Made by a program: the position numbers and the translations under genes. Shown piece by piece: positions 34,441-45,361 of a DNA stretch of 64,000 nt (its first letter is position 1; the number at the start of each line of letters is the position of its first letter). Source of the DNA: Clitoria ternatea (lineage: Eukaryota; Streptophyta; Magnoliopsida; Fabales; Fabaceae); contig CM075669.1 in the NCBI GenBank assembly GCA_037962975.1, forward strand, positions 122,032,501 through 122,096,500, given 5' to 3'. The notes under the pieces were generated by a model, which saw only the letters and a program-made list of their open reading frames with translations, made no database searches and had not been told where the DNA came from.

Positions 34441-35905
34441 TGAGATTAGGTCTTTGTATCCAAGTGACCTTGATTTTTCCAACATCTTTAACTCATCTTC
34501 CACTTCTTCATCTCATAAAGGCTTCTACATTTTAGATGGCTATCTCTTTAAAGCTAATAGACTTTGTATTCCTCAAAGTTCTTTAAGAGATCTATTACTT
34601 AGGGAAAGCCATGAGGGAGGCTTAATGGGCTATTTTGGAAGAGATAAAACATTGTCAATATTGCATGAAGCCTTCTATTGGCTAAAAATGAAAAAAGATG
34701 TTCAAAAACATTGTGCTAGGTGTATTCTATATAGGAAAGTTAAATTAAAACTTTCACCTAGTGGTTTATATACTCCTTTACTAACACCTAGTGCACATTG
34801 GATTGATATATCTATGGATTTTGTGTTGGGCTTGCCTAAGACCCCAAGGGGAATGGATTCTATCTTTGTGGTAGTGGATAGGTTTAGTAAGATGGCTCAC
34901 TTCATCCCTTGTCATAAGGTAGATGATGCTAGTCATTGCTAAACTTTTCTTTAAAGAGATTGTAAGACTTCATGGTGTTCCTCAAATAATAATTTTTGAT
35001 AGGGACACCAAATTCCTAAGCCATTTTTCAAAAACTCTTTGGTCAAGGCTAGGAACGAAGCTACTCTTTTCTACCACTTGTCATCCTCAAACGGATGGAC
35101 AAACAGAGGTAGTCAACAGGACCCTTTCTCAACTTCTGCGGGTTTTAATGCATAAAATGTAAAATCTTGGGATGAGTGTTTACCTCAAATTAAATATGCT
35201 TATAATAGGGTGCAACACTCCATAACCAAGCATAGTCTATTTGAGGTTGTGTATGGTTTTAACCCTCTCACTCCATTAGACCTTTTGCCTATTGAGGTTT
35301 CTGACTCTGTCCTTCATATGGATGGACAGGCAAAGGCCACGTTTATCAAAGATTTTCATGAGAAGGTTAAGAACCAAATACAAACTAAAAATGAATATTA
35401 TGCTCGTTATACCAATAAGAAGAGAAAGGAAGTCACCTTTGAGTTTGGAGATTGGGTTTGGTTACATCTTAGAAAGGAAAGATTTCAAAACTTAAGAAAA
35501 TCCAAACTCGACCCTAGAGGTGATGAGTATTTCTAAATAATAAAGAAAATGAATAATAATGCTTATGTCCTTGATTTGCCAGGAGAATATGGTGTGAGCG
35601 CTTCTTTCAATATTTCTGACTTGTCTCCCTTTGACTTGGATGACGAGGATGATGCCTTAGATTTGAGGATGAATCCTTTCGAAGAGGGGGAGCATAATGA
35701 GAACACACTAAGGGAGGACCCTCACACTACCCTAGAGAAAGGACTTGAAGCTTACAAGGGTCCCTTCACAAGGGCTAAGACCAAAAAGGCCAAAGAGAGC
35801 ATTCACCAAGCCTTGTCCTCTTTCCTCTCTTTTAGTGAGCCCAAGCCCAATGAAGACTCCTTGAGGACCTATTCATATTTCACTTGTAATATACTTCTTA
35901 GTTAG
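34441..35905 (+). pseudogene. pol: Integrase and C-terminal extension of the chromovirus-like element
   Basis: The zinc finger reads RESHEGGLMGYFGRDKT...HCARCILYRK. In the family the second His follows GLMG; here it is Tyr, so the HHCC finger is broken. The core keeps SMDFVLGLP and FDRDTKFLSHF (Asp, Asp). HPQTDGQTEVVNRTL carries the Glu. Frameshifts fall near 34920 and 35165; a stop ends the GDWVWLHLR segment at 35534-35536. 35549-35905 is the C-terminal part (FNISDLSPFD..., then GPFTRAKTKKAKESIHQ). The last 69 codons lie within the 3' LTR. No chromodomain is visible. Confidence 0.83.
35681..35697 (+). other. Polypurine tract inside the pol frame
   Basis: GAAGAGGGGGAGCATAA immediately precedes the LTR start at 35698. 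It is simultaneously coding (Glu-Glu-Gly-Glu) in the integrase C-terminal extension. Confidence 0.7.
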
Positions 35906-36505
35906 ATTCTTTAGGCTTATAAGTTTTATTTGGGCCTTGCAAGGTCAAATGGGCCACTTTTGGGCCATGTACTCTCACCTTGGGCCATGTATAGGCCATG
36001 CTCTTCTCTATTAGCACCATTAGGCCTAGGAATCATGGAGAGGCCCATTTAGAGCTCACTTGGCTGAATTGCTCCAAGCCCTATATAAGGAGCTCTCCTT
36101 TTGTATTTTCACACACATTAATGCATTTGAGAAATTTCCACTTCAAAGTGAGTTCTTAGTGAGAGAAGCTCTCCCTTCTCTCTAGGTTAGAGAAAGCTCT
36201 AGCAAGCTCTCATCCAAGGGGATTCCTCCCTCCTTGGTGGCGAGTTCCAAGGGAGTTATCTCCTTTTAGAGTGGCCTCCCCTTCACCTACTCTATTCCAT
36301 CTCACATCCTTCCCTTTCTCCTTCCACTTCCATCCTTTTTCCCTACTCTTTCCCTTCACCATTTCATTAGACTCTTAGGTTTTCCTCCCTTCTTTATTCG
36401 GTTTCTAATTGGCAAGGGTCATCAACAATGACTTGTAGAGGTTAGAAGAAGAAAAGATCCCTAGATCCACCCTTCTTCAAGAAGTTAGAAGAAGTATCTA
36501 CATCA
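35698..36505 (+). repeat. 3' LTR of the chromovirus-like element
   Basis: 808 bp, intact, and close in sequence to the 5' LTR. It contains repeated GGGCCA words, a TATA box at 36081-36090 and the site (about 36379) occupied by the solo LTR in the other copy. Confidence 0.88.
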
Positions 36506-37333
36506 ATATATATAAATATAGAGCTGAAGTGTGATGGGCCCGAGTCGATTACATCCAATCCCAAAAAGAGTTTTAGCTGTACATGGTAGCCATTACACAA
36601 TAAGAAAATGAGGCAAAATAAGAAGAAAAACAACTTTTGCAACCTTATACTTCAAATCCCAAAAGTTAGGAGAACATCATATATATTTTTGAAAAGTAAC
36701 TGTTGTATTCTATGCTTGATTTCCTTCTATATTAGTAATCTCGCTTGAGTGAGATAAGCCTCACTCAAGCAAGACTGCTTTCTTGAAGTTGAAGGAGCCT
36801 TTCTCCCTTGTTTTATCCCTCTAACTCTCGCTCAAGTGAGATTGACCCTGTATCTTCTACCTTGATTTCGCTTGAGCGGGTTAAGCCTCACCTAAGCGTG
36901 TCAGCAACATGAAGTCTCTACCTCTTTTTGGCTTGAGCGAGTTAACCCCGCTTAAGTGAGTAAGCATTTGTTACTCTCTGGCTTGTTTTCACTTGAGCAC
37001 ATAACCCATGCTCAAGCGAGTTAAATTCCATTTCTTTCTGTTTTGTTTTTGTTTGAGCAAGTGAAGCCACACTCAAGCGAGACTCTGGCTTCACCCAAGT
37101 AAATTTCCCTAGCCTTCATCAATTTTTGGCCACTTCACACTTCTTTCTCCGTTTTCCACCTTTTCCTACAAAATACATAAAATTTCAAGGATTAATAACC
37201 ATTAAACTTACAAGACCTAGGTATACTCATTCAGATTCAAAATGTTAACATTTTATCACAAAATTATCATCTAAACAAGCAAAAAGTCAATAAAGTTATC
37301 CAATTAACATATGAAATTCATGCATAATGGACA
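36506..37333 (-). repeat. Probable LTR of an Athila/Tat-like element, minus orientation
   Basis: Inferred from its right neighbour: on the minus strand a TTGAGGGCAAG motif and purine-rich TTGTGGAGAGTT (37340-37375) run into TGTCCATTATGCATG, as a polypurine region would run into a 3' LTR. The right end would be GGACA at 37333; the left end is undefined. It contains the inverted-word array at 36739-37100. No partner LTR was found in the window. Confidence 0.4.
36739..37100. repeat. Inverted-word array (CGCTCAAGCGAG type)
   Basis: Alternating TCGCTTGAGTGAG, CACTCAAGCAAG, GCTCAAGTGAG, CGCTTGAGCGGG and CTCAAGCGAG words, some fourteen in 360 bp, mostly as facing pairs separated by CCT or GCC. Confidence 0.75.
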
Positions 37334-38860
37334 CTTATGAACTCTCCACAACCTAGAATCTTACTTGCCCTCAAAGAATAAATCCCTAAGCAACAAAGTC
37401 AAAACAATTTGTTCAAAATCAATCACACTGATCAAGGCAAAGAAACAGCCTTTATACAAGCTAATCCATATTTACAAACACATGGTGCCTTTAAAGTTGA
37501 ATCAAGTTGGATGAAAATACACTTAATGCACAAGCAAACCAAAGTAACCAAAAATTATAAGGACAAGGAATCCTCTCAATCTCTCATAGGTGAGTATTTC
37601 ACTCTAATTATCACTTATCATGCCCAAATCAAAATTGCTTGTCATTTTTTATTAATCTACTCTCACAAAAACATGGATCGAAAGGTATTCAAAATAGGGC
37701 CAAGATTTTTGAAGAGTCATTGGTTTTTCCAGAATTCAAAGATGCATACTATAATGAAAAAGAGTATACGTACAATTTCCACATCATCAGTTACTAACAT
37801 GCACTTCAGTACTTTAGAAACAACCTTATTTACATAATTCTTTCTTTCATTTTCTTCTCATGCCCTAATTTTTTTCTCTTTTGGTGGACATTTATTTATA
37901 TTTTTCTTTTCTTTTTACAACCAAAATGTCATACTAACTATTGTAATCATTCTTCTAACCAACCATTAACCCTGTTATATCACATACACCTATGCTCTTT
38001 TCCTTTACAACATGCAAAAAGGTAGGAAATATTTATAAATGCATTTGACAAGAGATTAAGGTGATATGAATAAATTATTTTTCAAGCTCAAAGGGTTTAT
38101 GAACAAAAGGAGATACTATTATATACAGGTTGGCTATTTAGCTCTGGTTAATTCCTAAACTACACAAAATTGCTTTAATCATCTCCATACTTATGTGATG
38201 CAATATAACAGAAAATTAGGCAATAATAACTAGAACATGAATTAGTGAAACTCTTAGTGTTTAAATAGATTCCCTTGTCTCACCTAGCTAATTAAGCTCG
38301 ATTCCTTAATCCAAACAATAAAAGGTTCAATTATCTGACAAGTTTATTAACATGTATAGACATTCTAGCTTTCATCAAACTTTAAATTCAACCACAGTGT
38401 ATTTATTTTCAAAAAAAAGAATCCAGCTGATTTTTATCTTGAACATGTTTTTGATTTATTCATAACTAGCAATACCTGTTACTTACCAAAAAAATCTTGC
38501 TTCTTTAAGTTATTTACAATTAGGTTGAAATACCTTTTTATCCTTCTCAAAGTCTAAGGTTTAGAAAAAATCCCCTTTAAGAAAACCCTACAATTTTGGC
38601 CCTTATAAAATTTTTAGGTTTTCGAAATCAAGGAAAGATTAGCCTTGACTGTTAACTGATGAGGTGACTAACGTCTGTGCCACCTCACCACTCATACATG
38701 TCACATGAAATTATTAATTTATTACACATATATCCAGATGGCTACTGACATATAAATTTGTAATGTTTCCCAAATTAACAAACCCTAATTAAACTCTATG
38801 GGAGTACGTTAATGATAATCATCTTTAACCTCTAAACTTCTCAAGCAGAACGTAAAAAAA
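37334..38860 (-). other. Non-coding region, partly 3' region of the Athila/Tat-like fragment
   Basis: 37340-37400 carries the minus-strand priming-type motif noted for the preceding LTR. The plus-strand 142-codon frame at 37409-37837 has no family motif and biased composition, so I do not call it a gene. From about 38530 the sequence (AATCCCCTTTAAGAAAACCC) has the look of a Mutator-like terminal region, but no matching right end lies in the window. 38640-38860 is the upstream region of the GRF gene. Confidence 0.4.
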
Positions 38861-38981
38861 ATGGCTAAATCAAATGTTTCAACTGGATCTTCCTCATCCA
38901 TGGAGATTCAACATGTTAGGTGTAGGTGTGAGGAGCACCCTGTGCTTCTTGTTTTAAAAACAAAGAAGAATGATGGAAGGG

Positions 38982-40447
38982 TGATAAGTGTGCATTGTGT
39001 GTTATTTTTGGTTATTTTTAGGGTTTTTGCATATTCTTCCATGCACGGTTCCCTTCATTTTGATTCTTTTCCACACATATTACTTGGTTGTTCCTATTTT
39101 TACAGGATCAATGATGTTCTAGGTCTCTTTTGAGGAAAATTGCAAAGTGGATGAAAGGAGAGACCTTTGAGCCCTTTAGGTGTGCATTTTGGCAAGGTTG
39201 GAGGAAACCACTGCCAGTGGTGGCAAACCACTGGCCCTGGTTAGCGCTAGAAAAGAAGAAAAGCAAGTTAGAAGCCATCACTGGCCGTGGTGGGCACTGT
39301 GGAGCAAAGAAAAGAAAGTCAGAAGCCACCACTGGCCGTGGTTATCCACCTCTAGCCGTGGTTGGCTCTGTTTGTTACAAAAAGTTATGAATTTATGTTT
39401 AAAAAGGAACAAGACTCGAACCACTGGCTATGGTTATCCATCACTGGCTGTGGTTGTCCCCTACGAGGCCCAAATCTCTAAATTGTTTAGGGTTTTTATT
39501 GGGCACTCTGGGGGGATATGAGAAGGGAGTTCTGCAGAGACAGTGGGAGAGACATCTTTTGGGAGATTTTAAAGAACCTTTTGGGAAGGTTTCATTGGGA
39601 ATCGAGAGTCAAATCAATCAAGGGAAATCAAATCTGTAGATTTGGGAGGAAGAATTAAGAATCCTAGTAAGAACTAATTTGTAATTTTTGAATCCTTAGT
39701 TTACACTTTTGATATCTTTTATGCTTGGCATTGATTTTGTGATGTGTGACATGATGACAACAATCCTTATCACACACTAAACTCTTTTCTTGGGGCTAAG
39801 GATATAACATGCCTATGTGTTACAATTAATCATTCTTCACATTCCAATTTATGTGATTTCAATCTCTATTCAATTTATGTATGCCTAATTCTTCTACAAG
39901 ACTTATAGATAAACGTAGATGATCACAAGTTATATGGGTAATTGAGAGATTGGCATGTAATTTGAAAATACCTAAATTGAACCTATGATTTTGACTTACG
40001 ATGGTAAGCAAAATTGTTTGACGGTTAATCAGATTTCTATAGAACGTAAAGGGTGTAATTAACAAATTGAACGCGGTTCTTTGGGAATTAGGCATGTTAA
40101 TAGGCTTTCGAGAGAAAGATATTAATTAACTTAGGGGAATCTGCCTTAGGAATGAAATCATATAATTGGATAGGTGAGTAACCTTTAATTTTGATACTAG
40201 CATATAAACCCTTAATACCCCAAGATTTACCTTTGATTTAATTTCCCAAACTTGCTCTAATTTTCTTTTACAAAAGACGTTGAATTTCCTATTTTCTGAT
40301 TTACTGTTTAAAATTGTTTGAGTAATTCATTTTAATCGATTCACTAGATAATTGAACCACCGTTATAACTAGTACTTGGGCACAATGCTTGCGGGAACAA
40401 TATCTTATTATTACTTCGATACCCCGTACACTTGCGGTTGGCTATTA
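38982..40447 (+). repeat. 5' LTR of the pol-less Athila-like element
   Basis: 1466 bp. It starts TGATAAGTGTGCATTG and ends GGCTATTA (the partner ends AGCTATCA, the expected CA). Words of the CCACTGGCCGTGGTT type fill about 39205-39460. Plus-strand frames there (39108-39639) are by-products of the array. Confidence 0.9.
39205..39460. repeat. CCACTGGCCGTGG inverted-word array in the 5' LTR
   Basis: About nine words (ACCACTGCCAGTGGT, ACCACTGGCCCTGGTT, CACTGGCCGTGGT, AACCACTGGCTATGGTT and similar), mostly arranged in pairs with 3-6 bases between members. Confidence 0.82.
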
Positions 40448-40453
40448 AGTTTT

Positions 40454-40471
40454 TGGCGCAGTTGCTGGGGA
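40454..40471 (+). other. Primer binding site (Asp-tRNA type)
   Basis: TGGCGCAGTTGCTGGGGA, six bases after the LTR end, differs at two positions from TGGCGCCGTTGCCGGGGA, the complement of the plant Asp-tRNA 3' end used by Athila/Tat elements. Confidence 0.82.
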
Positions 40472-40640
40472 TTGTGTTTTCCCTCAATATTTGGCTAAGC
40501 GGTGTGTGATTAGACTAGTGTGCATTTTCTGTATTTTCTGTATATTTTCTACATTTTTAGTTTTATTTTAATTTTTCTGTAGAATTATGCTTGTTTTTCT
40601 TTGTTGTCTATAAATTTGTGTAGGCCCTTTTATATGAAAA

Positions 40641-41358
40641 AGTGACAACTTTGAGCATGTATTTGATCCTGAGATTGAAAAAACTCTTCAAAAGATCAGA
40701 CTTCTTAGGACACACATTGAACAAAACAGGCACCAACCTTCAAGTTCAACAAGCCCAACACAAATGGAAAATTAAGACAACAGAGTAGTTCGTGATTTTG
40801 CAACACCTAATGCGATAGGCCGAAGGTCTAGCATCACTAGACCCAACATTGAGGCGAATAATTTTAAGTTGAAGCCATCCTTGCTCTCGATGGTTCAACA
40901 AAGTCAGTTTGGAGGATTGCCATCCAAGGATCCCAATTTGCATCTTCAGATTTTCCTTGACTATTATGACATGCTTAAGGTAAATGAGGTCTCAAACGAT
41001 GCAATCCGGTTGAGGCTTTTCCCATTTTCTAAAAGGAACAAGGCTAGAGCTTGGTTTTATGCACTTCCGGAGGGGTTAATCACTACATGGGAGCAGCTGT
41101 CTCATGCCTTCCTTAACAAATATTATCCAAGGAGCAAACATACCAGTTGAGGAAGCAAATCATCACTTTCGCTCAGAAAGATAATGAAACTCTTTATGAT
41201 GCCTGGGAGAGGTATAAAGAAATACTCCGGCAATGCCCACACCATGGTATTGAACGCTGGTTGACAGTGCACATTTTCTATAATGGACTCACTCCAAACC
41301 AGAAGGTAACCTTGGATGCCGCAGCTGGCGGTGTCTTCATGAGTAAAAACATCAAGGA
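40641..41358 (+). pseudogene. gag: Athila-like gag, N-terminal part
   Basis: Reads SDNFEHVFDPEIEKTLQKI, a stop after PTQMEN, then RRSSITRPNIEANNFKLKP, QFGGLPSKDPNLHLQIFLDY, IRLRLFPFSKRNKARAWFYA and LNKYYPRSK, the canonical Athila gag blocks. A single-base shift near 41130 moves the reading to 41147-41358 (DNETLYDAWERYKEILRQCPHH, FYNGLTPNQK, DAAAGGVFMSKN). No ATG fits the first block, so the start is lost. The protein continues after the Tekay-like insertion at 53164. Confidence 0.85.
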
Positions 41359-43011
41359 TGTAACATCATAAATTTTAAAATAGGGAATAAATTAAGGAAA
41401 TAAATATTGAATAACTAAATACAAATTATTTAATGCCCCAAAATATCGGAGATAATTAAAGTAAGATTTTTGGGAGTTGTTCATAATTTATCTGAACTGA
41501 ATAAGCCGAAAACTAACCAGGATAAAATATGGGTGTCCGACCAAATGTCTCGGATTGAGATGATATTGGTCAGGGCAGTTGAGGATAATACTGGGAGTCC
41601 GAATGTGTACTCGGAATAATTTTCAGAATAAGTATTGAGCCCGAATAAAGATTCTGTTTGCCATAAAATGATGAAGCTTTTAATGAAGGGTTAAAATTAA
41701 AGCCAAAACTCATATTTTTCCCTCCTTTTCACATTTGTTTGCTGAGCACTTTGGGTAAAAATCATATTCTCCTTCTTCTCCTCTTATTTCCTTCTCCATT
41801 TCCCCCTCTCTTCTTCTTCCAAAACCTTAGCTAAAGTGGTGTCATCTCCATCCCCTCCATTTTTGTTTGAAGAGGACTTGGAAACTTGAAGTTCTTCCTC
41901 TCTTCTCCTTCTCATTTTCGTATGGCCTCCCTCTCCCTTGAAAACCCATTATATTTTTGGGCGTGAGGTAAGTATGCTCATCATTTTGTTAAGGTTTTTT
42001 TGCCATATATATATGTTAATATGATTTGGGAGAGCAATGTATGTGAATGGGTAGTTGAAGAGAGTATTTAATGCTTGAACCCTAGAGTGGGTTACCATAA
42101 ATGTGAATATTTATAAGGAGTTAATGATGGTAAATGCATTTATATTAGAAAGAGATGGAGAAAGATGATGCATTAATGAATGGTTGGACCTTGGTGGAAA
42201 CCCTAACTTATGAAATTGGGGGAAATGTGTAATATGAATGTGAAATGCATTAATTGATGGTAAGAATGTTATTAATGATGAGGTATAGCCATAAATGGTG
42301 ATTGGTGATGGTGGTTAGATGCCATAAATGAAAAATCCACTTAAAATGAGTTGAATGTGGGGTTGGTATATGTGGTAACCTAACTAATTAGGTTGTTCCT
42401 TGATAATAATGAATGATGATCAAAGGGAAGGAATTCCCGAAGCCTAATTAGGCAAATGAATAAAACCTATAAATGGTTTCTACATGATGAGAATCATGTG
42501 TACATATATATGTATATGTATATTGAAATGATGTTTGAATGAATGATTAATGTGGTCCTATAATTGATTGGTGTAGGACTTGATAACACTTGTGAGGCGG
42601 GACGTCAAACCCGGAAGTCTACTTCTCTTGAGGTAGGAGAGGGGTGTATTTTCTAAATGCATGAAACTTTGTATGTTGATAATGTATGTATTGATGCCAT
42701 GTTGCGTGTTGTTCCTTGAAAGGATACAGTGTTGTGAGTATGTAATATGAATCAGAGAATTAAATCTGTAATAGTTTATTTTGGAATGGGATATACATAT
42801 ATTCATGTATTGGATGATGTAGAATGAATATTGTGATTTAGTATGAGTGGTGCCCTAGATGAAAGGGTGAGACAATCCTTATGAGGTTAAGGCATGCATG
42901 AGCATTGTTGTATACATAGCATGGCATGCATAATATAGTACTTGAAATGTGGTAGTGATCACTTGAGATTTGTGATATAAAGGGCTTGCGAGTTCCTGTG
43001 ATTATTAAACC

Positions 43012-43250
43012 GGTGGTTGCGATCAGCTGGTATTTGAATTGAGAGGCCCTATGGGACCGTTGAGAATGAATGCCCGTGGTTGCGATCCCGAGGTGGGAGT
43101 ACCCCTTGCAAGGCGGGAAAGCATTATAAATTGTTGAACGTTGTTGCGATCATGAGAAAGCACCTCTCGAGGCTGCTAGAGGGAGTACACCTTGCAAGGC
43201 GGGAAACCAATGTGAATGAATGAATAATTATGGTGGTTGCGATCACCTGA
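43012..43250. repeat. GTTGCGATC word repeats in U3 of the Tekay-like LTR
   Basis: GGTGGTTGCGATCAGCTGG, CGTGGTTGCGATCCCGAGG, GTTGTTGCGATCATGAG and GGTGGTTGCGATCACCTG, at intervals of 65-90 bp with CTTGCAAGGCGGGAAA between; repeated at 51226-51465 in the 3' LTR and seen once in the relic at 4491. Confidence 0.75.
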
Positions 43251-44148
43251 TGAAATAAAATCGGATCCGTGCATATGCATCTTAAACACTAGCATGTGCA
43301 TTAGCCATAGGAGCATGGCATAATGTGATATCCCGTTGAGGAAGTTTCGTGAAGTGTATGTGGGACTCTCTTGAACACTAAATGTAATTATGTTATTGGT
43401 GGGTGTGACTATGTGAATCTTGATGAATATGTATGTTCAATGAATTGGATGAATGTTTGATTTTTCTTATGCCATTTGAACTCCTTTATAGGAGGAGACG
43501 TTTAATCTTGCATTCATATGTATGTTATCATTAATCGTTGGATTTTCATCATTGAGAAAATATACTCACTCTCCATGTGGTCTACCTTTTTAGCTCTTGT
43601 GTTGTAGGGGTGCCCATGGAGCTCTTGTGTGGAGAAATGGTGTGAAGGAAGTCTATTTTGGGTAAAAAGTGCCTTGGCCGGCAAATGTTTGATTTTATGG
43701 CTTTTACGTAGGCTTTTGTAATGTACGTAGATATAATTACATTTTGTATAGCTATAAATTGATGTGGATAATTGGTGTGGATGATGAATATATGATGATG
43801 ATTTTTAGAGGTCATGTTGGGAAATGAGACCCTAGTACTTATGGCTCATTTTCATTGGTGACCTTGACCTTGATTAGATAATAAAAATGATGTATGATGT
43901 AGTTAGAATTGATGAATGAATGAATGTTTCTATAAAAAATTGCATTTTATAGAACATATATAGTAATAAGCTTGATTAGGACGTGATTCATGAGTTAGAA
44001 TGAAAATTTATAGGTATGATTGTTTAGAACAAGTTTTAAATGATTAACATGATGTATGTGTTGTGATGAATTTAACCAATTTGGCTAGAATTGAGTTTTT
44101 GTATGTTGAGTTGTTTAATTCCCCTGTTATCTGCGTTTTTACTGGTTT

Positions 44149-44610
44149 TCTCACTTAAGCGAGATGGATTCTCGCTCAGGCGAGAATCCCCTGTGTTGGT
44201 GTATGGCCACTGGCCAAATCTCGGTTAGGCGAGAGTGGGCCTCGCTCGAGCGAGATTGCCCATGCATCAGACATTAGCCACTAGAGAAAACTCGCTCAGG
44301 CGAGCAGGGTCTCGCCCGAGCGTAAGTGAGGTATTTTTCCACTGGACCATTTTCACTTGAGTGAAAGGCCTTTGGATGTGGCACTCGCTCAAGCGAGTGA
44401 ATGTGTGCTAGATTCTGGATGAATTTCGCTTACGCTCGCTTGCCTCGACCAAGTGAACCCTGTGAATCTCGCTCAAGCGAGTTGGGGCTCGCCCAAGCGA
44501 GTTGACCCCTGATACTCTTTTTCTTTTTTTTTGCTTAGCGTGTGCCATAGCTCACCCAAGCGCTCCTCTCTGTCTTGCTCAAGCGAGTGCGACTCTCACT
44601 TGAGCGAGTT
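44149..44610. repeat. CTCGCTCAAGCGAG inverted-word array, 5' LTR
   Basis: About sixteen words such as TCTCGCTCAGGCGAGA, CTCGCTCGAGCGAG, CACTCGCTCAAGCGAGTG and CTCGCTTGAGCGAG. Most are perfect or near-perfect dyads. It lies just upstream of the candidate TATA box. Confidence 0.85.
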
Positions 44611-44686
44611 ATGCTCTGATTCTCCAAATTTCATTGTTTAATTATTTTCCCTTCTCTTAACACCAAATCTTCTTCTTGTACCATCT

Positions 44687-44693
44687 TATAAAC
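44687..44693 (+). promoter_or_regulatory. Candidate TATA box of the Tekay-like LTR
   Basis: TATAAAC here and TATAAAT at the same place in the 3' LTR (52884-52890), about 280 bp before the LTR end and 75 bp after the word array. Confidence 0.35.
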
Positions 44694-44969
44694 ACCTTGG
44701 GCATAATTTGAAGTCGTCAATCCTCATGATTGTTTAACTTCTTTAAACCCAAGCATATGGCATTAATTTAAATAATTCCTTCCACTGTTTCCAATTGAAC
44801 ATCCCTCATAAATTGTTTTCTTTAACCTACCTTCTCATATCTCCATATATGAGACAGGTCCTTCATAGATCGAGGGTACTGAATGATAGCTTCACCCCTT
44901 TATGTTTTCATAAATTAACGATATTAAGATCGTGAACAAATTTACCCCTACTTTCAGGGTGTTTCAACC

Positions 44970-44984
44970 TGGTATCAAAGCATT
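44970..44984 (+). other. Primer binding site (initiator Met tRNA)
   Basis: TGGTATCAAAGCATT, three bases past the LTR end, matches the standard TGGTATCAGAGCATT with one substitution. Confidence 0.88.
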
Positions 44985-45361
44985 ATTTACTCTTACTATT
45001 GTGATTAATTATTATTGTTAGAGCTTTGTTTGTGCCTTGTTGATATGATTGGTTAGTATTATCAGAACATGAAATACATTTAATGAATGATTTCCATTGT
45101 TGCTTGACTTTGTGTGGATTGACTGTGGATGAGATTTGATCTGTATAAGTCCGGCCAAGCTTTCTTCACACTGTTCTCCCTCAATGATGGATACTTATGA
45201 TTATGTGGATACATGTGACACTACAATAAAATGATATGCTTTTATGAGCTATAATGTGAATTAGTCGATGTGGGACTCCATGATGGAGGGCCATAGCTTA
45301 AATCTTTATGATGAATTACTATAGCATGAGATTATAGAAAAGTTTATGAACTAGTTTACTG
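44985..45361 (+). other. Leader of the Tekay-like element
   Basis: Non-coding AT-rich leader before gag. No structure of note. Confidence 0.6.

Larger units (their letters stand above)
26589..36505 (+). mobile_element. Chromovirus-like Ty3/gypsy element, full length, inserted in (TA)n
   Basis: Matching LTRs (26589-28936, interrupted; and 35698-36505) start TGAG-ACACACTAAGGG and end CTACATCA. A methionine-tRNA-like primer site follows the first, and a purine tract GAAGAGGGGGAGCATAA precedes the second. The interior encodes gag-protease, RT, RNase H and integrase in Ty3/gypsy order. The flanks are AT repeats; if the LTR is taken to start one base earlier, ATATA duplicates exactly (26583-26587, 36506-36510). 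The lack of a chromodomain and a C-terminal GPFTRAK-type motif running into the LTR recall CRM/Reina-type chromoviruses; the exact lineage is not settled. Confidence 0.88.
41359..44966 (+). repeat. 5' LTR of the Tekay-like element
   Basis: 3608 bp. U3 holds four GTGGTTGCGATC words interleaved with GAGTACCCCTTGCAAGGCGGGAAA (43012-43250). Further right is the CTCGCTCAAGCGAG array (44149-44610), and the end is at GTGTTTCA. Open frames within are not genes; the same short frames recur in the other LTR. Confidence 0.92.

Noticed and set aside
37409..37837. 142-codon plus-strand frame
   Set aside because: No recognisable domain, lies in a probable retroelement 3' region, biased composition.
38528..38620. 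Left terminal inverted repeat of a MULE
   Set aside because: Composition is suggestive (AATCCCCTTTAAGAAAACCC), but no complementary right end is in the window, so it cannot be supported.
39108..39639. Four overlapping frames with repeated WPWW/ASGG residues
   Set aside because: By-products of the CCACTGGCCGTGG word array in the LTR; the same pattern appears on both strands at 55077-55516 and 58378-58653.
42558..43815. Minus-strand frames in the Tekay-like LTR, conserved in both LTR copies (for example 43582-43815 and 51797-52030)
   Set aside because: Conservation is explained by LTR identity; no motif, and antisense to the element.
44149..44610. Regularly spaced palindromic repeats resembling a CRISPR array
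   Set aside because: Words and spacing vary, there are no uniform unique spacers and no cas genes, and the arrays sit inside plant retrotransposon LTRs.
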